Shown here in pieces: positions 23,474-36,950 of a stretch of DNA of 64,000 nucleotides (the stretch's first letter is position 1; each line of letters starts with the position of its first letter). The notes below the pieces were generated by a model. It was not told the origin of the DNA. It searched no databases and saw only the letters and a list, made by a program, of their open reading frames with translations. Position numbers and translations under genes: made by a program. The stretch comes from Bromus sterilis (taxonomy: Eukaryota > Streptophyta > Magnoliopsida > Poales > Poaceae), in assembly GCA_950022295.1 (NCBI GenBank), contig OX465596.1:992001-1056000 (forward strand). The letters run 5' to 3'.

Positions 23474-24805
23474 GGCTATTAATCTCCGTTTTGAGTCCCC
23501 GGAGTGATTTCCACCATTGACGAACCCCAGGTTGTATTTACGTGTCGGTCATCAACACTCGCGGTTTTGGCCGTTTCTGGCCGTATTCATGAGCTATTAA
23601 TCACCGTTTTGAGTCCCCGGAGTGATTTCCACCATTGACGAACCCCATGTTGTATTTACGTGTCGGTCATCAACACTCGCAGTTGTGGCCGATTCTGGCC
23701 TGTGTCATGGGCTATTAATCACAGTTACATGGGCTATTAATCACCGTTTTGGGTCCCCGTAGTGATTTCCTCCATTGACGAACCCTAGGGTGCATTTACG
23801 TGCCGGTCATCAACACTCGCAGTTTTGGCCGTTTCTGGCTTGTTTCATGGGCTATTAATCACAGTTACATGGGCTATTAATCACCGTTTTGAGTCCTCGG
23901 AGTGATTTCCACCCTTGCGAACCCCAGGTTGCGTTTACGTGCCGGTCATCAACACTCGCAGTTTTGGCCGATTCTGGCCTGTTTCATGGGCTATTAATCA
24001 CTGTTACATGGGCTATTAATCTCCGTTTTGAGTCCCCGGAGTGATTTCCACCATTGACGAACCCCAGGTTGTATTTACTTGTCGGTCATCAACACTCGCG
24101 GTTTTGGCCGTTTCTGGCCTGTTTCATGAGCTATTAATCACCGTTTTGAGTCCCCGGAGTGATTTCCACCATTGACGAACCCCAGGTTGTATTTACGTGT
24201 CGGTCATCAACACTCGCGGTTTTGGCCGTTTCTGGCCTGTTTCATGAGCTATTAATCACCGTTTTGAGTCCCCGGAGTGATTTCCACCATTGACGAACCC
24301 CAGGTTGTATTTACGTGTCGGTCATCAACACTCGCAGTTTTGGCCGTTTCTGGCTTGTTTCATGGGCTATTAATCACAGTTACATGGGCTATTAATCACC
24401 GTTTTGAGTCCTCGGAGTGATTTCCACCATTGCGAACCCCAGGTTGCGTTTACGTGCCGGTCATCAACACTCGCAGTTGTGGCCGATTCTGGCCTGTTTC
24501 ATGGGCTATTAATCACAGTTACATGGGCTATTAATCACCGTTTTGGGTCCCCGTAGTGATTTCCTCCATTGACGAACCCTAGGGTGCATTTACGTGCCGG
24601 TCATCAACACTCGCAGTTTTGGCCGTTTCTGGCCTGTTTCATGGGCTATTAATCAAAGTTACATGGGCTATTAATCACCGTTTTGAGTCCCCGGAGTGAT
24701 TTCCACCATTGTCGAACCCCAGGTTGCGTTTACGTGCCGGTCATCAACACTCGCAGTTTTCGCCGTTTCTGGCTTGTTTCATGGGCTATTAATCACTGTT
24801 ACATG
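23474..24805 (+). repeat. 1332-bp HOR, 10-mer, copy 2
   Basis: Same ten monomers and lengths as 22142-23473. It includes 'ccccatgttg' in the second unit, 'cacccttgcg' in the fourth and 'gttttcgccg' in the tenth (tttt at 24757, exactly 1332 bp after 23425). No private change of its own was noticed by eye. Confidence 0.94.
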
Positions 24806-26137
24806 GGCTATTAATCTCCGTTTTGAGTCCCCGGAGTGATTTCCACCATTGACGAACCCCAGGTTGTATTTACGTGTCGGTCATCAACACTCGCGGTTTT
24901 GGCCGTTTCTGGCCGTATTCATGAGCTATTAATCACCGTTTTGAGTCCCCGGAGTGATTTCCACCATTGACGAACCCCATGTTGTATTTACGTGTCGGTC
25001 ATCAACACTCGCAGTTGTGGCCGATTCTGGCCTGTGTCATGGGCTATTAATCACAGTTACATGGGCTATTAATCACCGTTTTGGGTCCCCGTAGTGATTT
25101 CCTCCATTGACGAACCCTAGGGTGCATTTACGTGCCGGTCATCAACACTCGCAGTTTTGGCCGTTTCTGGCTTGTTTCATGGGCTATTAATCACAGTTAC
25201 ATGGGCTATTAATCACCGTTTTGAGTCCTCGGAGTGATTTCCACCCTTGCGAACCCCAGGTTGCGTTTACGTGCCGGTCATCAACACTCGCAGTTTTGGC
25301 CGATTCTGGCCTGTTTCATGGGCTATTAATCACTGTTACATGGGCTATTAATCTCCGTTTTGAGTCCCCGGAGTGATTTCCACCATTGACGAACCCCAGG
25401 TTGTATTTACTTGTCGGTCATCAACACTCGCGGTTTTGGCCGTTTCTGGCCTGTTTCATGAGCTATTAATCACCGTTTTGAGTCCCCGGAGTGATTTCCA
25501 CCATTGACGAACCCCAGGTTGTATTTACGTGTCGGTCATCAACACTCGCGGTTTTGGCCGTTTCTGGCCTGTTTCATGAGCTATTAATCACCGTTTTGAG
25601 TCCCCGGAGTGATTTCCACCATTGACGAACCCCAGGTTGTATTTACGTGTCGGTCATCAACACTCGCAGTTTTGGCCGTTTCTGGCTTGTTTCATGGGCT
25701 ATTAATCACAGTTACATGGGCTATTAATCACCGTTTTGAGTCCTCGGAGTGATTTCCACCATTGCGAACCCCAGGTTGCGTTTACGTGCCGGTCATCAAC
25801 ACTCGCAGTTGTGGCCGATTCTGGCCTGTTTCATGGGCTATTAATCACAGTTACATGGGCTATTAATCACCGTTTTGGGTCCCCGTAGTGATTTCCTCCA
25901 TTGACGAACCCTAGGGTGCATTTACGTGCCGGTCATCAACACTCGCAGTTTTGGCCGTTTCTGGCCTGTTTCATGGGCTATTAATCAAAGTTACATGGGC
26001 TATTAATCACCGTTTTGAGTCCCCGGAGTGATTTCCACCATTGTCGAACCCCAGGTTGCGTTTACGTGCCGGTCATCAACACTCGCAGTTTTCGCCGTTT
26101 CTGGCTTGTTTCATGGGCTATTAATCACTGTTACATG
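24806..26137 (+). repeat. 1332-bp HOR, 10-mer, copy 3
   Basis: Third consecutive copy, with tttt of 'gttttcgccg' at 26089, again 1332 bp on. By eye it is nearly identical to copy 2. This copy reappears in full at 29338-30669, 4532 bp to the right, as part of a larger duplication. Confidence 0.94.
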
Positions 26138-29100
26138 GGCTATTAATCTCCGTTTTGAGTCCCCGGAGTGATTTCCACCATTGACGAACCCCAGGTTGTA
26201 TTTACGTGTCGGTCATCAACACTCGCGGTTTTGGCCGTTTCTGGCCGTATTCATGAGCTATTAATCACCGTTTTGAGTCCCCGGAGTGATTTCCACCATT
26301 GACGAACCCCAGGTTGTATTTACGTGTCGGTCATCAACACTCGCAGTTTTGGCCGTTTCTGGCCTGTTTCATGAGCTATTAATCACAGTAAGATGGGCTA
26401 TTAATCACCGTTTTGAGTCCCCGGAGTGATTTCCACCATTGTCGAACCCCAGGTTGCGTTTAAGTGCCGGTCATCAACACTCGCAGTTGTGGCCGATTCT
26501 GGCCTGTTTCATGGGCTATTAATCACAGTTACATGGGCTATTAATCACCGTTTTGGGTCCCCGTAGTGATTTCCTCCATTGACGAACCCTAGGGTGCATT
26601 TACGTGCCGATCATCAACACTCGCAGTTTTGGCCGATTCTGGCCTGTTTCAAGGGCTATTAATCACTGTTACACGGGCTATTAATCACCGTTTTGGGTCC
26701 CCGTAGTGATTTCCACCATTGACGAACCCTAGGGTGCATTTATGTGCCGGTCATCAACACTCGCAGTTTTGGCCGATTCTGGCCTGTTTCATGGGCTATT
26801 AATCACTGTTACATGGGCTATTAATCACCGTTTTGAGTCCCCGGAGTGATTTCCACCATTGTCGAACCCCAGGTTGCGTTTACGTGCCGGTCATCAACAC
26901 TCGCAGTTTTGGCCGTTTCTGGCTTGTTTCATGGGCTATTAATCACAGTTACATGGGCTATTAATCACCGTTTTGAGTCCTCGGAGTGATTTCCACCATT
27001 GCGAACCCCAGGTTGTGTTTACGTGCCGGTCATCAACACTCGCAGTTTTGGCCGTTTCTGGCCTGTTTCATGGGCTATTAATCACAGTTACATGGGCTAT
27101 TAATCACCGTTTTGAGTCCTCGGAGTGATTTCCACCATTGCGAACCCCAGGTTGCGTTTACGTGCCGGTCATCAACACTCGCAGTTTTGGCCGATTCTGG
27201 CCTGTTTCATGGGCTATTAATCACTGTTACATGCGCTATTAATCTCCGTTTTGAGTCCCCGGAGTGATTTCCACCATTGACGAACCCCAGGTTGTATTTA
27301 CATGTCGGTCATCAACACTCGCGGTTTTGGCCGTTTCTGGCCGTATTCATGAGCTATTAATCACCGTTTTGAGTCCCCGGAGTGATTTCCACCATTGACG
27401 AACCCCAGGTTGTATTTACGTGTCGGTCATCAACACTCGCGGTTTTGGCCGTTTCTGGCCTGTTTCATGAGCTATTAATCACCGTTTTGAGTCCCCGGAG
27501 TGATTTCCACCATTGACGAACCCCAGGTTGTATTTACGTGTCGGTCATCAACACTCGCAGTTTTGGCCGTTTCTGGCTTGTTTCATGGGCTATTAATCAC
27601 AGTTACATGGGCTATTAATCACCGTTTTGAGTCCTCGGAGTGATTTCCACCATTGCGAACCCAGGTTGCGTTTACGTGCCGGTCATCAACACTCGCAGTT
27701 TTGGCCGATTCTGGCCTGTTTCATGGGCTATTAATCACTGTTACATGGGCTATTAATCTCCGTTTTAAGTCCCCGGAGTGATTTCCACCATTGATGAACC
27801 CCAGGTTGTATTTACGTGTCGGTCATCAACACTCGCGGTTTTGGCCGTTTCTGGCCGTATTCATGAGCTATTAATCACCGTTTTGAGTCCCCGGAGTGAT
27901 TTCCACCATTGACGAACCCCATGTTGTATTTACGTGTCGGTCATCAACACTCGCAGTTGTGGCCGATTCTGGCCTGTGTCATGGGCTATTAATCACAGTT
28001 ACATGGGCTATTAATCACCGTTTTGGGTCCCCGTAGTGATTTCCTCCATTGACGAACCCTAGGGTGCATTTACGTGCCGGTCATCAACACTCGCAGTTTT
28101 GGCCGTTTCTGGCTTGTTTCATGGGCTATTAATCACAGTTACATGGGCTATTAATCACCGTTTTGAGTCCTCGGAGTGATTTCCACCATTGCGAACCCCA
28201 GGTTGCGTTTACGTGCCGGTCATCAACACTCGCAGTTTTGGCCGATTCTGGCCTGTTTCATGGGCTATTAATCACTGTTACATGGGCTATTAATCTCCGT
28301 TTTGAGTCCCCGGAGTGATTTCCACCATTGACGAACCCCAGGTTGTATTTACATGTCGGTCATCAACACTCGCGGTTTTGGCCGTTTCTGGCCGTATTCA
28401 TGAGCTATTAATCACCGTTTTGAGTCCCCGGAGTGATTTCCACCATTGACGAACCCCAGGTTGTATTTACGTGTCGGTCATCAACACTCGCGGTTTTGGC
28501 CGTTTCTGGCCTGTTTCATGAGCTATTAATCACCGTTTTGAGTCCTCGGAGTGATTTCCACCATTGACGAACCCCAGGTTGTATTTACGTGTCGGTCATC
28601 AACACTCGCAGTTTTGGCCGTTTCTGGCTTGTTTCATGGGCTATTAATCACAGTTACATGGGCTATTAATCACCGTTTTGAGTCCTCGGAGTGATTTCCA
28701 CCATTGCGAACCCCAGGTTGCGTTTACGTGCCGGTCATCAACACTCGCAGTTTTGGCCGATTCTGGCCTGTTTCATGGGCTATTAATCACTGTTACATGG
28801 GCTATTAATCTCCGTTTTGAGTCCCCGGAGTGATTTCCACCATTGATGAACCCCAGGTTGTATTTACGTGTCGGTCATCAACACTCGCGGTTTTGGCCGT
28901 TTCTGGCCGTATTCATGAGCTATTAATCACCGTTTTGAGTCCCCGGAGTGATTTCCACCATTGACGAACCCCATGTTGTATTTACGTGTCGGTCATCAAC
29001 ACTCGCAGTTGTGGCCGATTCTGGCCTGTGTCATGGGCTATTAATCACAGTTACATGGGCTATTAATCACCGTTTTGGGTCCCCGTAGTGATTTCCTCCA

Positions 29101-29337
29101 TTGACGAACCCTAGGGTGCATTTACGTGCCGGTCATCAACACTCGCAGTTTTGGCCGTTTCTGGCCTGTTTCATGGGCTATTAATCAAAGTTACATGGGC
29201 TATTAATCACCGTTTTGAGTCCCCGGAGTGATTTCCACCATTGTCGAACCCCAGGTTGCGTTTACGTGCCGGTCATCAACACTCGCAGTTTTCGCCGTTT
29301 CTGGCTTGTTTCATGGGCTATTAATCACTGTTACATG
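26138..29337 (+). repeat. Rearranged 24-monomer block (3200 bp), first copy
   Basis: It begins with G (26138), H-like (26256), I with 'gcgtttaagtg' (26396), A (26536, ending 'gttacacggg') and B (26676). It continues with F and J units and seven 118-bp units (26138, 27234, 27352, 27748, 28285, 28403, 28800). Private marks are 'acatgcgctatt' at 27229-27240, a 138-bp J unit with a second base lost ('gcgaacccagg', 27610-27747), 'ccgttttaagtcc' near 27767 and 'gatgaacccc' in two G units. All but the distal end is copied at an offset of 4532 bp. Confidence 0.9.
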
Positions 29338-30669
29338 GGCTATTAATCTCCGTTTTGAGTCCCCGGAGTGATTTCCACCATTGACGAACCCCAGGTTGTA
29401 TTTACGTGTCGGTCATCAACACTCGCGGTTTTGGCCGTTTCTGGCCGTATTCATGAGCTATTAATCACCGTTTTGAGTCCCCGGAGTGATTTCCACCATT
29501 GACGAACCCCATGTTGTATTTACGTGTCGGTCATCAACACTCGCAGTTGTGGCCGATTCTGGCCTGTGTCATGGGCTATTAATCACAGTTACATGGGCTA
29601 TTAATCACCGTTTTGGGTCCCCGTAGTGATTTCCTCCATTGACGAACCCTAGGGTGCATTTACGTGCCGGTCATCAACACTCGCAGTTTTGGCCGTTTCT
29701 GGCTTGTTTCATGGGCTATTAATCACAGTTACATGGGCTATTAATCACCGTTTTGAGTCCTCGGAGTGATTTCCACCCTTGCGAACCCCAGGTTGCGTTT
29801 ACGTGCCGGTCATCAACACTCGCAGTTTTGGCCGATTCTGGCCTGTTTCATGGGCTATTAATCACTGTTACATGGGCTATTAATCTCCGTTTTGAGTCCC
29901 CGGAGTGATTTCCACCATTGACGAACCCCAGGTTGTATTTACTTGTCGGTCATCAACACTCGCGGTTTTGGCCGTTTCTGGCCTGTTTCATGAGCTATTA
30001 ATCACCGTTTTGAGTCCCCGGAGTGATTTCCACCATTGACGAACCCCAGGTTGTATTTACGTGTCGGTCATCAACACTCGCGGTTTTGGCCGTTTCTGGC
30101 CTGTTTCATGAGCTATTAATCACCGTTTTGAGTCCCCGGAGTGATTTCCACCATTGACGAACCCCAGGTTGTATTTACGTGTCGGTCATCAACACTCGCA
30201 GTTTTGGCCGTTTCTGGCTTGTTTCATGGGCTATTAATCACAGTTACATGGGCTATTAATCACCGTTTTGAGTCCTCGGAGTGATTTCCACCATTGCGAA
30301 CCCCAGGTTGCGTTTACGTGCCGGTCATCAACACTCGCAGTTGTGGCCGATTCTGGCCTGTTTCATGGGCTATTAATCACAGTTACATGGGCTATTAATC
30401 ACCGTTTTGGGTCCCCGTAGTGATTTCCTCCATTGACGAACCCTAGGGTGCATTTACGTGCCGGTCATCAACACTCGCAGTTTTGGCCGTTTCTGGCCTG
30501 TTTCATGGGCTATTAATCAAAGTTACATGGGCTATTAATCACCGTTTTGAGTCCCCGGAGTGATTTCCACCATTGTCGAACCCCAGGTTGCGTTTACGTG
30601 CCGGTCATCAACACTCGCAGTTTTCGCCGTTTCTGGCTTGTTTCATGGGCTATTAATCACTGTTACATG
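29338..30669 (+). repeat. 1332-bp HOR, 10-mer, displaced fourth copy
   Basis: The same ten-monomer unit as 24806-26137, found again 4532 bp further right. Internal marks 'ccatgttg', 'cacccttgcg', 'ttacttgtcgg' and 'gttttcgccg' (tttt at 30621) are all at the +4532 position. It is separated from the three tandem copies by the rearranged block 26138-29337, so it travelled as part of the larger duplication. Confidence 0.92.
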
Positions 30670-33589
30670 GGCTATTAATCTCCGTTTTGAGTCCCCGGAG
30701 TGATTTCCACCATTGACGAACCCCAGGTTGTATTTACGTGTCGGTCATCAACACTCGCGGTTTTGGCCGTTTCTGGCCGTATTCATGAGCTATTAATCAC
30801 CGTTTTGAGTCCCCGGAGTGATTTCCACCATTGACGAACCCCAGGTTGTATTTACGTGTCGGTCATCAACACTCGCAGTTTTGGCCGTTTCTGGCCTGTT
30901 TCATGAGCTATTAATCACAGTAAGATGGGCTATTAATCACCGTTTTGAGTCCCCGGAGTGATTTCCACCATTGTCGAACCCCAGGTTGCGTTTAAGTGCC
31001 GGTCATCAACACTCGCAGTTGTGGCCGATTCTGGCCTGTTTCATGGGCTATTAATCACAGTTACATGGGCTATTAATCACCGTTTTGGGTCCCCGTAGTG
31101 ATTTCCTCCATTGACGAACCCTAGGGTGCATTTACGTGCCGATCATCAACACTCGCAGTTTTGGCCGATTCTGGCCTGTTTCAAGGGCTATTAATCACTG
31201 TTACACGGGCTATTAATCACCGTTTTGGGTCCCCGTAGTGATTTCCACCATTGACGAACCCTAGGGTGCATTTATGTGCCGGTCATCAACACTCGCAGTT
31301 TTGGCCGATTCTGGCCTGTTTCATGGGCTATTAATCACTGTTACATGGGCTATTAATCACCGTTTTGAGTCCCCGGAGTGATTTCCACCATTGTCGAACC
31401 CCAGGTTGCGTTTACGTGCCGGTCATCAACACTCGCAGTTTTGGCCGTTTCTGGCTTGTTTCATGGGCTATTAATCACAGTTACATGGGCTATTAATCAC
31501 CGTTTTGAGTCCTCGGAGTGATTTCCACCATTGCGAACCCCAGGTTGTGTTTACGTGCCGGTCATCAACACTCGCAGTTTTGGCCGTTTCTGGCCTGTTT
31601 CATGGGCTATTAATCACAGTTACATGGGCTATTAATCACCGTTTTGAGTCCTCGGAGTGATTTCCACCATTGCGAACCCCAGGTTGCGTTTACGTGCCGG
31701 TCATCAACACTCGCAGTTTTGGCCGATTCTGGCCTGTTTCATGGGCTATTAATCACTGTTACATGCGCTATTAATCTCCGTTTTGAGTCCCCGGAGTGAT
31801 TTCCACCATTGACGAACCCCAGGTTGTATTTACATGTCGGTCATCAACACTCGCGGTTTTGGCCGTTTCTGGCCGTATTCATGAGCTATTAATCACCGTT
31901 TTGAGTCCCCGGAGTGATTTCCACCATTGACGAACCCCAGGTTGTATTTACGTGTCGGTCATCAACACTCGCGGTTTTGGCCGTTTCTGGCCTGTTTCAT
32001 GAGCTATTAATCACCGTTTTGAGTCCCCGGAGTGATTTCCACCATTGACGAACCCCAGGTTGTATTTACGTGTCGGTCATCAACACTCGCAGTTTTGGCC
32101 GTTTCTGGCTTGTTTCATGGGCTATTAATCACAGTTACATGGGCTATTAATCACCGTTTTGAGTCCTCGGAGTGATTTCCACCATTGCGAACCCAGGTTG
32201 CGTTTACGTGCCGGTCATCAACACTCGCAGTTTTGGCCGATTCTGGCCTGTTTCATGGGCTATTAATCACTGTTACATGGGCTATTAATCTCCGTTTTAA
32301 GTCCCCGGAGTGATTTCCACCATTGATGAACCCCAGGTTGTATTTACGTGTCGGTCATCAACACTCGCGGTTTTGGCCGTTTCTGGCCGTATTCATGAGC
32401 TATTAATCACCGTTTTGAGTCCCCGGAGTGATTTCCACCATTGACGAACCCCATGTTGTATTTACGTGTCGGTCATCAACACTCGCAGTTGTGGCCGATT
32501 CTGGCCTGTGTCATGGGCTATTAATCACAGTTACATGGGCTATTAATCACCGTTTTGGGTCCCCGTAGTGATTTCCTCCATTGACGAACCCTAGGGTGCA
32601 TTTACGTGCCGGTCATCAACACTCGCAGTTTTGGCCGTTTCTGGCTTGTTTCATGGGCTATTAATCACAGTTACATGGGCTATTAATCACCGTTTTGAGT
32701 CCTCGGAGTGATTTCCACCATTGCGAACCCCAGGTTGCGTTTACGTGCCGGTCATCAACACTCGCAGTTTTGGCCGATTCTGGCCTGTTTCATGGGCTAT
32801 TAATCACTGTTACATGGGCTATTAATCTCCGTTTTGAGTCCCCGGAGTGATTTCCACCATTGACGAACCCCAGGTTGTATTTACATGTCGGTCATCAACA
32901 CTCGCGGTTTTGGCCGTTTCTGGCCGTATTCATGAGCTATTAATCACCGTTTTGAGTCCCCGGAGTGATTTCCACCATTGACGAACCCCAGGTTGTATTT
33001 ACGTGTCGGTCATCAACACTCGCGGTTTTGGCCGTTTCTGGCCTGTTTCATGAGCTATTAATCACCGTTTTGAGTCCTCGGAGTGATTTCCACCATTGAC
33101 GAACCCCAGGTTGTATTTACGTGTCGGTCATCAACACTCGCAGTTTTGGCCGTTTCTGGCTTGTTTCATGGGCTATTAATCACAGTTACATGGGCTATTA
33201 ATCACCGTTTTGAGTCCTCGGAGTGATTTCCACCATTGCGAACCCCAGGTTGCGTTTACGTGCCGGTCATCAACACTCGCAGTTTTGGCCGATTCTGGCC
33301 TGTTTCATGGGCTATTAATCACTGTTACATGGGCTATTAATCTCCGTTTTGAGTCCCCGGAGTGATTTCCACCATTGATGAACCCCAGGTTGTATTTACG
33401 TGTCGGTCATCAACACTCGCGGTTTTGGCCGTTTCTGGCCGTATTCATGAGCTATTAATCACCGTTTTGAGTCCCCGGAGTGATTTCCACCATTGACGAA
33501 CCCCATGTTGTATTTACGTGTCGGTCATCAACACTCGCAGTTGTGGCCGATTCTGGCCTGTGTCATGGGCTATTAATCACAGTTACATG
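30670..33589 (+). repeat. Rearranged block, second copy (22 monomers)
   Basis: Position-for-position repeat of 26138-29057 at offset 4532. Matching rare marks: 'ttacacggg' (31203), 'acatgcgc' (31761), the 138-bp J unit (lost bases near 32193), 'ttttaagtcc' (32299), 'gatgaac' (32328 and the G at 33332) and 'ccccatgttg' (33450 unit). Homology continues into the A-type unit at 33590, then fails where the left copy has 'gcctg...caaag' and this one has 'gcttg...cacag', about 33690. Confidence 0.91.
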
Positions 33590-35854
33590 GGCTATTAATC
33601 ACCGTTTTGGGTCCCCGTAGTGATTTCCTCCATTGACGAACCCTAGGGTGCATTTACGTGCCGGTCATCAACACTCGCAGTTTTGGCCGTTTCTGGCTTG
33701 TTTCATGGGCTATTAATCACAGTTACATGGGCTATTAATCACCGTTTTGAGTCCTCGGAGTGATTTCCACCATTGCGAACCCCAGGTTGTGTTTACGTGC
33801 CGGTCATCAACACTCGCAGTTTTGGCCGTTTCTGGCCTGTTTCATGGGCTATTAATCACAGTTACATGGGCTATTAATCACCGTTTTGAGTCCTCGGAGT
33901 GATTTCCACCATTGCGAACCCCAGGTTGCGTTTACGTGCCGGTCATCAACACTCGCAGTTTTGGCCGATTCTGGCCTGTTTCATGGGCTATTAATCACTG
34001 TTACATGGGCTATTAATCTCCGTTTTGAGTCCCCGGAGTGATTTCCACCATTGACGAACCCCAGGTTGTATTTACATGTCGGTCATCAACACTCGCGGTT
34101 TTGGCCGTTTCTGGCCGTATTCATGAGCTATTAATCACCGTTTTGAGTCCCCGGAGTGATTTCCACCATTGACGAACCCCAGGTTGTATTTACGTGTCGG
34201 TCATCAACACTCGCGGTTTTGGCCGTTTCTGGCCTGTTTCATGAGCTATTAATCACCGTTTTGAGTCCCCGGAGTGATTTCCACCATTGACGAACCCCAG
34301 GTTGTATTTACGTGTCGGTCATCAACACTCGCAGTTTTGGCCGTTTCTGGCTTGTTTCATGGGCTATTAATCACAGTTACATGGGCTATTAATCACCGTT
34401 TTGAGTCCTCGGAGTGATTTCCACCATTGCGAACCCCAGGTTGCGTTTACGTGCCGGTCATCAACACTCGCAGTTTTGGCCGATTCTGGCCTGTTTCATG
34501 GGCTATTAATCACTGTTACATGGGCTATTAATCTCCGTTTTGAGTCCCCGGAGTGATTTCCACCATTGATGAACCCCAGGTTGTATTTACGTGTCGGTCA
34601 TCAACACTCGCGGTTTTGGCCGTTTCTGGCCGTATTCATGAGCTATTAATCACCGTTTTGAGTCCCCGGAGTGATTTCCACCATTGACGAACCCCATGTT
34701 GTATTTACGTGTCGGTCATCAACACTCGCAGTTGTGGCCGATTCTGGCCTGTGTCATGGGCTATTAATCACAGTTACATGGGCTATTAATCACCGTTTTG
34801 GGTCCCCGTAGTGATTTCCTCCATTGACGAACCCTAGGGTGCATTTACGTGCCGGTCATCAACACTCGCAGTTTTGGCCGTTTCTGGCTTGTTTCATGGG
34901 CTATTAATCACAGTTACATGGGCTATTAATCACCGTTTTGAGTCCTCGGAGTGATTTCCACCATTGCGAACCCCAGGTTGCGTTTACGTGCCGGTCATCA
35001 ACACTCGCAGTTTTGGCCGATTCTGGCCTGTTTCATGGGCTATTAATCACTGTTACATGGGCTATTAATCTCCGTTTTGAGTCCCCGGAGTGATTTCCAC
35101 CATTGACGAACCCCAGGTTGTATTTACTTGTCGGTCATCAACACTCGCGGTTTTGGCCGTTTCTGGCCGAATTCATGAGCTATTAATCACCGTTTTGAGT
35201 CCCCGGAGTGATTTCCACCATTGACGAACCCCAGGTTGTATTTACGTGTCGGTCATCAACACTCGCGGTTTTGGCCATTTCTGGCCTGTTTCATGAGCTA
35301 TTAATCACCGTTTTGAGTCCCCGGAGTGATTTCCACCATTGACGAACCCCAGGTTGTATTTACGTGTCGGTCATCAACACTCGCAGTTTTGGCCGTTTCT
35401 GGCTTGTTTCATGGCCTATTAATCACAGTTACATGGGCTATTAATCACCGTTTTGAGTCCTCGGAGTGATTTCCACCATTGCGAACCCCAGGTTGCGTTT
35501 ACGTGCCGGTCATCAACACTCGCAGTTGTGGCCGATTCTGGCCTGTTTCATGGGCTATTAATCACAGTTACATGGGCTATTAATCACCGTTTTGGGTCCC
35601 CGTAGTGATTTCCTCCATTGACGAACCCTAGGGTGCATTTACGTGCCGGTCATCAACACTCGCAGTTTTGGCCGTTTCTGGCCTGTTTCATGGGCTATTA
35701 ATCAAAGTTACATGGGCTATTAATCACCGTTTTGAGTCCCCGGAGTGATTTCCACCATTGTCGAACCCCAGGTTGCGTTTACGTGCCGGTCATCAACACT
35801 TGCAGTTTTCGCCGTTTCTGGCTTGTTTCATGGGCTATTAATCACTGTTACATG
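33590..35854 (+). repeat. Mixed satellite related to the preceding block, 17 monomers
   Basis: Starts: 33590, 33730 (J with 'gtgttta'), 33869, 34008, 34126, 34244, 34384, 34523, 34641, 34781, 34921, 35060, 35178, 35296, 35436, 35575 and 35715. The stretch from 33730 repeats 31488 onward (offset 2242), so part of the rearranged block is present a third time. From 34921 the order matches the second half of the 1332-bp HOR but with divergent marks: 'ggccgaattcatgag' (as at 21626), 'ttggccatttc', 'atggcctatt' and 'cacttgcagttttcgcc'. Confidence 0.87.
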
Positions 35855-36950
35855 GGCTATTAATCTCCGTTTTGAGTCCCCGGAGTGATTTCCACCATTG
35901 ACGAACCCCAGGTTGTATTTACGTGTCGGTCATCAACACTCGCGGTTTTGGCCGTTTCAGGCCGTATTCATGAGCTATTAATCACCGTTTTGAGTCCCCG
36001 GAGTGATTTCCACCATTGACGAACCCCAGGTTGTATTTACGTGTCGGTCATCAACACTCGCAGTTTTGGCCGTTCCTGGCCTGTTTCATGAGCTATTAAT
36101 CACAGTAAGATGGGCTATTAATCACCGTTTTGAGTCCCCGGAGTGATTTCCACCATTGTCGAACCCCAGGTTGCGTTTAAGTGCCGGTCATCAACACTCG
36201 CAGTTGTGGCCGATTCTGGCCTGTTTCATTGGCTATTAATCACAGTTACATGGGCTATTAATCACCGTTTTGGGTCCCCGTAGTGATTTCCTCCATTGAC
36301 GAACCCTAGGGTGCATTTACGTGCCGATCATCAACACTCGCAGTTTTGGCCGATTCTGGCCTGTTTCAAGGGCTATTAATCACTGTTACATGGGCTATTA
36401 ATCACCGTTTTGGGTCCCCGTAGTGATTTCCACCATTGACGAACCCTAGGGTGCATTTATGTGCCGGTCATCAACACTCGCAGTTTTGGCCGATTCTGGC
36501 CTGTTTCATGGGCTATTAATCACTGTTACATGGGCTATTAATCACCATTTTGAGTCCCCGGAGTGATTTCCACCATTGTCGAACCCCAGGTTGCGTTTAC
36601 GTGCCGGTCATCAACACTCGCAGTTTTGGCCGTTTCTGGCTTGTTTCATGGGCTATTAATCACAGTTACATGGGCTATTAATCACCGTTTTGAGTCCTCG
36701 GAGTGATTTCCACCATTGCGAACCCCAGGTTGCGTTTACGTGCCGGTCATCAACACTCGCAGTTTTGGCCGTTTCTGGCCTGTTTCATGGGCTATTAATC
36801 ACAGTTACATGGGCTATTAATCACCGTTTTGAGTCCTCGGAGTGATTTCCACCATTGCGAACCCCAGGTTGCGTTTACGTGCCGGTCATCAACACTCGCA
36901 GTTTTGGCCGATTCTGGCCTGTTTCATGGGCTATTAATCACTGTTACATG
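35855..36950 (+). repeat. 1096-bp 8-mer module, copy 1
   Basis: Order G (118 bp, 'tttcaggccgtattc'), H ('gttcctgg', 'cagtaagat'), I ('gtttaagtg'), A, B, F-like ('accattttgag'), J, J. The sum is 118 + 5 x 140 + 2 x 139 = 1096. The same module recurs at 41002, 43356 and 47666. Its G-H-I start is also found at the junction near 10 kb. Private mark here: 'tttcattggc' near 36228. Confidence 0.91.
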
